A stretch of 64,000 nt of DNA. Origin: Bacillus_BD oryzisoli_A (GTDB taxonomy: Bacteria; Bacillota; Bacilli; Bacillales; Cytobacillaceae). Shown here piece by piece: positions 59,795 to 64,000 of the stretch (positions are counted from its first letter, which is position 1; each line of letters starts with the position of its first letter). The position numbers and the translations under genes are program-made. The stretch is taken from contig NZ_JBHZRC010000003.1 of assembly GCF_043641075.1 (NCBI RefSeq), forward strand, positions 62,001 through 126,000. The letters run 5' to 3'. The notes under the pieces are model-generated. The model was not told the DNA's origin and did not search any database. It was given only the letters and a program-made list of their open reading frames with translations.

Positions 59795-61132
59795 TTAATA
59801 TACACTCATGTAGTTCTGGCGTTCCCAAGGATGAACCTGCGTACGGAACATATCCCATTCGATTTCCTTCGCTTCGATAAAGTGCTCGAAGATATGCTCA
59901 CCAAGAGCAGATATAATCACTTCATTTGATTTTAATACTTCGATTGCCTGAGCTAATGTTGCTGGAAGATCTGTCACTCCTTCAGCTAGACGCTCTGCTT
60001 TATTCATGGCGTAGATATTACGGTCAACTGGTGCTGGAGGATTAATACTGTTTTTCACTCCATCAAGACCTGCTTTTAACAGCACAGCTAATGCTAAATA
60101 TGGGTTTGCAGCTGGGTCGACACTTCGTACTTCTACACGTGTACTTAATCCGCGGGAAGCTGGAATTCGAATTAACGGCGAGCGATTGCTTGTTGACCAT
60201 GCAACATAACAAGGGGCTTCGTATCCAGGAACGAGACGCTTATAGGAGTTTACTGTTGGATTTGTGATCGCAGTAAAGGATTCAGCATGCTTTACAATAC
60301 CAGCAATAAATTGACGAGCTGTTTCACTTAATTGTAAATCTGCAGTTGCATCATAGAATGCATTTTCACCATTTTTAAATAGTGATAAATTACAGTGCAT
60401 ACCAGAACCGTTTACACCGAATAACGGCTTCGGCATGAAGGTAGCGTGCAGACCATGCTTACGGGCAATTGTTTTAACAACTAGCTTAAAGGTTTGGATA
60501 TTGTCACATGCTGTGATTGCATCTGCATATTTAAAGTCAATTTCGTGTTGTCCAGGCGCAACCTCATGGTGTGATGCTTCAATTTCAAAGCCCATTTCCT
60601 CAAGCTCAAGAACGATATCACGACGGCAGTTTTCCCCAAGATCTGTTGGAGCTAAGTCAAAGTAGCCTCCGTTGTCATTTAACTCTAATGTAGGCTCCCC
60701 TTTTGCATCAAGCTTAAATAAGAAGAATTCCGGCTCAGGTCCAAGGTTAAAGGAAGTGAAGCCCAGCTCCTCCATTTCTTTTAATACTCGCTTTAGATTG
60801 TTGCGTGGGTCCCCTGCAAATGGAGTACCATCTGGGTTATAGATATCACAAATAAAACGAGCCACTTTTCCTTTTTCTGCTGTCCACGGGAAGACAACGA
60901 AGGTATCAAGATCTGGATATAAGTACATGTCTGATTCTTCAATACGCACAAATCCCTCGATGGAAGAACCGTCAAACATCATTTTATTATCAATGGCTTT
61001 TTCAAGCTGGCTGATCGGTATTTCCACGTTTTTGATTATCCCTAAAATATCAGTAAATTGAAGACGGATATATTTTACATTTTGCTCCACACACATACGT
61101 TTAATATCTTCTTTTGTATACTTAGCCATCAT
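59795..61132 (-). CDS. glnA: Glutamine synthetase, type I
   Basis: ATP-dependent amidation of glutamate. 445 residues (ATGATG start; AAGGAG 7 bases before the first ATG), the GSI-alpha length. Motifs: DGSSIEGFVRIEESDMYLYPDL, metal and substrate ligands in GPEPEFFLF, APGQHEIDF and GSGMHCNLSLF, the ATP loop NPTVNSYKRLVPGYEAP, and RIPASRGLSTRVEVRSVDPAANPY. It is about 40 bp after the DapF-like gene and near gltB, not next to glnR as in B. subtilis. I see no GlnR/TnrA site in this gap, so it may be co-transcribed from upstream. Confidence 0.98.
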   Translation of the reverse strand: MMAKYTKEDIKRMCVEQNVKYIRLQFTDILGIIKNVEIPISQLEKAIDNKMMFDGSSIEGFVRIEESDMYLYPDLDTFVVFPWTAEKGKVARFICDIYNPDGTPFAGDPRNNLKRVLKEMEELGFTSFNLGPEPEFFLFKLDAKGEPTLELNDNGGYFDLAPTDLGENCRRDIVLELEEMGFEIEASHHEVAPGQHEIDFKYADAITACDNIQTFKLVVKTIARKHGLHATFMPKPLFGVNGSGMHCNLSLFKNGENAFYDATADLQLSETARQFIAGIVKHAESFTAITNPTVNSYKRLVPGYEAPCYVAWSTSNRSPLIRIPASRGLSTRVEVRSVDPAANPYLALAVLLKAGLDGVKNSINPPAPVDRNIYAMNKAERLAEGVTDLPATLAQAIEVLKSNEVIISALGEHIFEHFIEAKEIEWDMFRTQVHPWERQNYMSVY

Positions 61133-61172
61133 TTCATCTCTCCTTTTTTCATCTAAAACAATATTGAACTAT

Positions 61173-61625
61173 TTACGTTCTTGGTAAATTCATTGTTTCT
61201 AATTCACCATAACAAACATAATTGACTTCACCATTTGTCCAGACCTGATTACGCTGATCCCATACCATGACGGTCTTTACTTTTCGTTTTTCCCCAAGCT
61301 CTACTTTAATACTGATATCTCCACCTAATGTCTCGATCGTAAAGCTTGTTGTTTCGGCGTACATGGTATCATATAGATAGGCAGCAACACATTGTAGACC
61401 AATTAAACAATGGTCTGCCTCTGTCCCTTCTTGATCAAACACTCTCATTCTAAAATCTGCTCGATTGGAAGGACCAATCAGGAGCATACCATCCGAACCA
61501 ATTCCAATATTCACATCTGTAACCAGCTTCGATAGTTTGGAGAAGTCAACATTTTCCATTGAGTCTTCTAAAAGATTAAATAATATATAGGAGCTCCCTA
61601 AGCCCTGCATTTTTGTAAATTGCAT
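61173..61625 (-). CDS. Half-length diaminopimelate epimerase-like protein
   Basis: 150 residues from ATG 61625 (GGAGAGGA upstream). It aligns with the N-terminal domain of DapF only: QFTKMQGLGSSYILF, IGIGSDGMLLIGPSNRADFRMRVFDQEGTEADHC, and FTIETLGGDISIKVEL. The second domain and its cysteine are absent. In the first domain the catalytic Cys is kept (DHCLIGLQC), but the following Gly-Asn becomes Leu-Ile and the GLGND asparagine is lost. A working epimerase is therefore unlikely; it may be a single-domain binding protein or a remnant. It lies between gltB and glnA. Confidence 0.75.
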   Translation of the reverse strand: MQFTKMQGLGSSYILFNLLEDSMENVDFSKLSKLVTDVNIGIGSDGMLLIGPSNRADFRMRVFDQEGTEADHCLIGLQCVAAYLYDTMYAETTSFTIETLGGDISIKVELGEKRKVKTVMVWDQRNQVWTNGEVNYVCYGELETMNLPRT

Positions 61626-61775
61626 TCCTATCCTCTCCTCCATCAATAGGACGACTTCAAATTTATCAGCCTCGTATGCTATTAAAGCAATGACACTCAA
61701 CTAAACTCTCAGTCGTCACTAACAAGGGACTAAGGTATTTAGTTCTTCTCGTTCTTCCTTATCGAAAAGTGAAAC

Positions 61776-64000
61776 TTATTTCACTAAAACTTCACTAGGA
61801 TTGGATTGAACCATTCCCTTATATTCTTTCGGAATAACTTTCACCCATTTTGAAAGTGTTTGATCCCAATTGTTAAGAATCTCGAAGGCCTTTAAACTAC
61901 CTGTATAGTTGTAATGGTTTTGGACAAGATTTAATACCTCCGTATAGTCTTGCTCGTCCAAAACTTCTAAATCGACTAATTCGTGATTGCACTGCTTTTG
62001 GAATTCACCCAACTGATCTTGGTAAACATATGCGACTCCACCCGTCATACCTGCAGCGAAGTTATTACCTACTGAGCCGAGAATGACTACACGACCGCCA
62101 GTCATATATTCGCAGCCATGGTTACCGACTCCTTCCACAACAGCATGAACCCCGCTGTTTCTAACACCGAAACGATCACCGGCAAGACCACGGATATAAG
62201 CTTCTCCTGCTGTTCCACCATAAAAAGCAACATTACCAATAATGGTATTTTCCTCAGCCATAATAGTAGATTTTTCAGATGGTTTTACAATGATTTTTCC
62301 TCCGGAAAGTCCTTTCCCAACATAATCATTTGCCTCATCTTCAAGTGAAAGTGTTAATCCCTTTGGAATAAAAGCACCAAAGCTTTGTCCAGCTGATCCT
62401 GTAAAGTTCAACTTAATCGTATCCTCTGGAAGTCCAATTGCACCATATCGTTTTGTTATCTCACTACCAAGCAGCGTACCCACTGTTCGATTAATATTTT
62501 GAATTGGGAAGCTTGCTTCTACTTTCTGCTTTTCTTCCAGTGCAGGCTGGCTAACGGATAAAAGCTCCCGATAGTCTAAGGATTTCTCTAGGCCATGATT
62601 TTGCTTCTGTTTTGCTCCAATTCCATTAGTCACCGATCCTTCAGGCTGGTAAAAAATAGATGATACATCCAAATCCTTTGCTTTCCAATGAGATTTTGCC
62701 TGTTCACTTTGGCTTAATAAATCAGTGCGGCCCACTAGTTCATTTATTGTACGAAGTCCTAAGCTCGCCATAATCTCTCGAACATCCTGTGCGATAAAAC
62801 GCATAAAGTTTTCAACATGCTCCGGCTTACCAAGAAATTTCTTACGTAATTCTGGATTTTGTGTTGCAATCCCTACCGGGCAAGTATCGTTTTGACATTG
62901 ACGGACAAGGACACAGCCTAAGACAACTAATGGTGCTGTCGCAAAACCAAATTCCTCTGCTCCAAGTAACGCTGCCATGACCACATCACGGCCAGTCATT
63001 AATTTCCCATCTGCCTCTAATACAACACGATCACGCAAGCCATTTAATAGTAATGTTTGATGCGTTTCCGCAAGCCCAAGCTCCCAAGGCATACCCGCGC
63101 GCTTGATGCTTGTTCTTGGTGCAGCGCCCGTTCCTCCGTCAGCTCCACTTATTAAAATGACATCCGCAAGCCCTTTTGCCACTCCGGCTGCAATGGTGCC
63201 AACTCCTGCCTTAGACACGAGCTTGACGCTGATCCTAGCATGCGGATTTGCATTTTTTAAATCATGAATAAGCTGTGCAAGATCCTCAATCGAATAAATA
63301 TCATGATGCGGCGGAGGTGAAATTAACCCAATACCTGGTGTTGCACCACGCACTTCAGCAATCCATGGATATACCTTATTGCCTGGCAAGTGGCCACCTT
63401 CTCCAGGCTTTGCTCCCTGCGCCATTTTGATTTGAATTTCTTCTGCATTCATTAAATAATGACTGTTGACACCAAAACGAGCGGATGCTACCTGCTTGAT
63501 TGCACTGCGACGCAGATCTCCATTTTCATCCGGCAGATAACGATCAGGATGCTCGCCGCCTTCACCGCTATTACTTTTTCCACCGAGACGGTTCATCGCA
63601 ATCGCTAATGTCTCATGCGCTTCTTGACTTAGTGAACCATATGACATAGCCCCGGTTTTAAAGCGTCGTACAATAGACTCAATGGACTCCACTTCTTCAA
63701 TTGGAATTGGATTTGTTTTCTTAAAGGTAAATAAATCACGTACAAAAATCAGCTTTGATTGATTTGCTTTCTCTGTATAGGTTTTATATTGCTCATAATC
63801 GTTCGTACGGCATGCCTGCTTTAGCATGCGAATAATATCAGGACTAAAAGCGTGCTCTTCTCCGCCTTTACGCCACTTGAAATCGCCACCTACAAACAGA
63901 GGCTGTTCTTGGTTTTCCGTTTCAAAGGCCATTTCATGACGAATAAGGGTTTCCTTTGCGATCGTTTCAAGCTTTATTCCGCCTAATTGTACAGATGTAC
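61776..64000 (-). CDS. gltB: Glutamate synthase large subunit, C-terminal 740 residues (5' end beyond window)
   Basis: The frame runs off the right edge without a start; residues before the first internal ATG (..TSVQLGGIKLETIAKETLIRHE) are typical GltB, so that ATG is not the start. Seen here: the FMN/synthase domain (GAMSYGSLSQEAH..GGKSNSGEGGEHPDRY; GAKPGEGGHLPGNKV), the 3Fe-4S cysteines in GCVLVRQCQNDTCPVG, and the C-terminal GXGXG helix (GKGLSGGKIIVKP..GNVAFYGGTAGEAYIRG..GNHGCEYMTGGRVVILG). It converts glutamine and 2-oxoglutarate to glutamate. gltD, the small subunit, is not downstream of it. Confidence 0.97.
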   Translation of the reverse strand, partial: TSVQLGGIKLETIAKETLIRHEMAFETENQEQPLFVGGDFKWRKGGEEHAFSPDIIRMLKQACRTNDYEQYKTYTEKANQSKLIFVRDLFTFKKTNPIPIEEVESIESIVRRFKTGAMSYGSLSQEAHETLAIAMNRLGGKSNSGEGGEHPDRYLPDENGDLRRSAIKQVASARFGVNSHYLMNAEEIQIKMAQGAKPGEGGHLPGNKVYPWIAEVRGATPGIGLISPPPHHDIYSIEDLAQLIHDLKNANPHARISVKLVSKAGVGTIAAGVAKGLADVILISGADGGTGAAPRTSIKRAGMPWELGLAETHQTLLLNGLRDRVVLEADGKLMTGRDVVMAALLGAEEFGFATAPLVVLGCVLVRQCQNDTCPVGIATQNPELRKKFLGKPEHVENFMRFIAQDVREIMASLGLRTINELVGRTDLLSQSEQAKSHWKAKDLDVSSIFYQPEGSVTNGIGAKQKQNHGLEKSLDYRELLSVSQPALEEKQKVEASFPIQNINRTVGTLLGSEITKRYGAIGLPEDTIKLNFTGSAGQSFGAFIPKGLTLSLEDEANDYVGKGLSGGKIIVKPSEKSTIMAEENTIIGNVAFYGGTAGEAYIRGLAGDRFGVRNSGVHAVVEGVGNHGCEYMTGGRVVILGSVGNNFAAGMTGGVAYVYQDQLGEFQKQCNHELVDLEVLDEQDYTEVLNLVQNHYNYTGSLKAFEILNNWDQTLSKWVKVIPKEYKGMVQSNPSEVLVK

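Noticed and set aside
61133..61172. GlnR/TnrA site before glnA
   Set aside because: No TGTNA-N7-TNACA pattern is present in the 40-bp gap.
63930..63932. ATG at 63932 as the start of a short glutamate synthase protein
   Set aside because: The frame stays open to the window edge with typical GltB sequence upstream, so the gene is cut by the window, not short.

Overview
The window looks like a chromosomal segment of a low-GC, endospore-forming Bacillaceae species, close to Bacillus/Neobacillus-type genomes. It carries two gerA-type germinant receptor operons, RBSs of the AAGGAGG type, and many TTG/GTG starts. From the ssrA end rightwards, gene order follows the B. subtilis chromosome: ssrA-smpB-rnr-est-secG; eno-gpmI-tpiA-pgk-gapA-cggR; rpoN(sigL); clpP; crh-whiA-yvcK-rapZ-nudix; trxB-yvcD; his operon; yvoF-ppaX-yvoD-lgt-hprK; yvlD-yvlB; uvrA-uvrB-csbA. 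A run of 100 N at 58518-58617 shows this is a scaffold, so adjacency across that point is less certain.

Layout. 1-129: tail of a DUF350 membrane protein. 280-3947: first ger operon (A-B-C). 4063-7610: tmRNA with an unusually short tag, then smpB and rnr. 7668-9342: carboxylesterase, secG and a small Cys-rich protein. 9564-17154: the lower-glycolysis block read leftwards from a CggR-controlled promoter, with structured repeats between genes. 17289-20350: glutaredoxin-like protein, sigma-54, tRNA-Arg(CCG), CtsR-controlled clpP and crh. 20520-26941: whiA/yvcK/rapZ/nudix, trxB and a TPR protein. 27247-31024: two tandem membrane-anchored glutamate-synthase-like flavoproteins and a DUF2071 protein. 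31186-35354: second ger operon, order A-C-D-B, with a small two-helix D protein. 35477-42085: complete histidine operon with hisI and hisE as separate genes. 42284-42604: 52-bp tandem repeat array. 42770-48496: acetyltransferase, ppaX, yvoD, lgt, hprK, yvlD, yvlB. 48600-53906: uvrA, uvrB, csbA. 53994-58153: CNNM-type transporter, then a metal block (CzrA sensor, CzcD zinc exporter, and a second CDF with the residues of a manganese exporter). 58272-58866: second 52-bp array, made of hairpins and broken by the gap. 59096-64000: YitT-like protein, glnA, a half-length DapF-like protein, and the C-terminal part of the glutamate synthase large subunit.

Together the genes form a carbon-regulation and glycolysis core (cggR, crh, hprK, ppaX), an amino-acid core (his operon, glnA/gltB), two germination modules and a metal-homeostasis module. 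Most coding content is conventional. The least explained items are the two unrelated repeat arrays sharing a 52-bp period, the half-size DapF-like protein between gltB and glnA, the flavoprotein pair lacking the Fe-S cysteines, the 123-nt structured repeats, and the convergent overlapping czrA/czcD pair.
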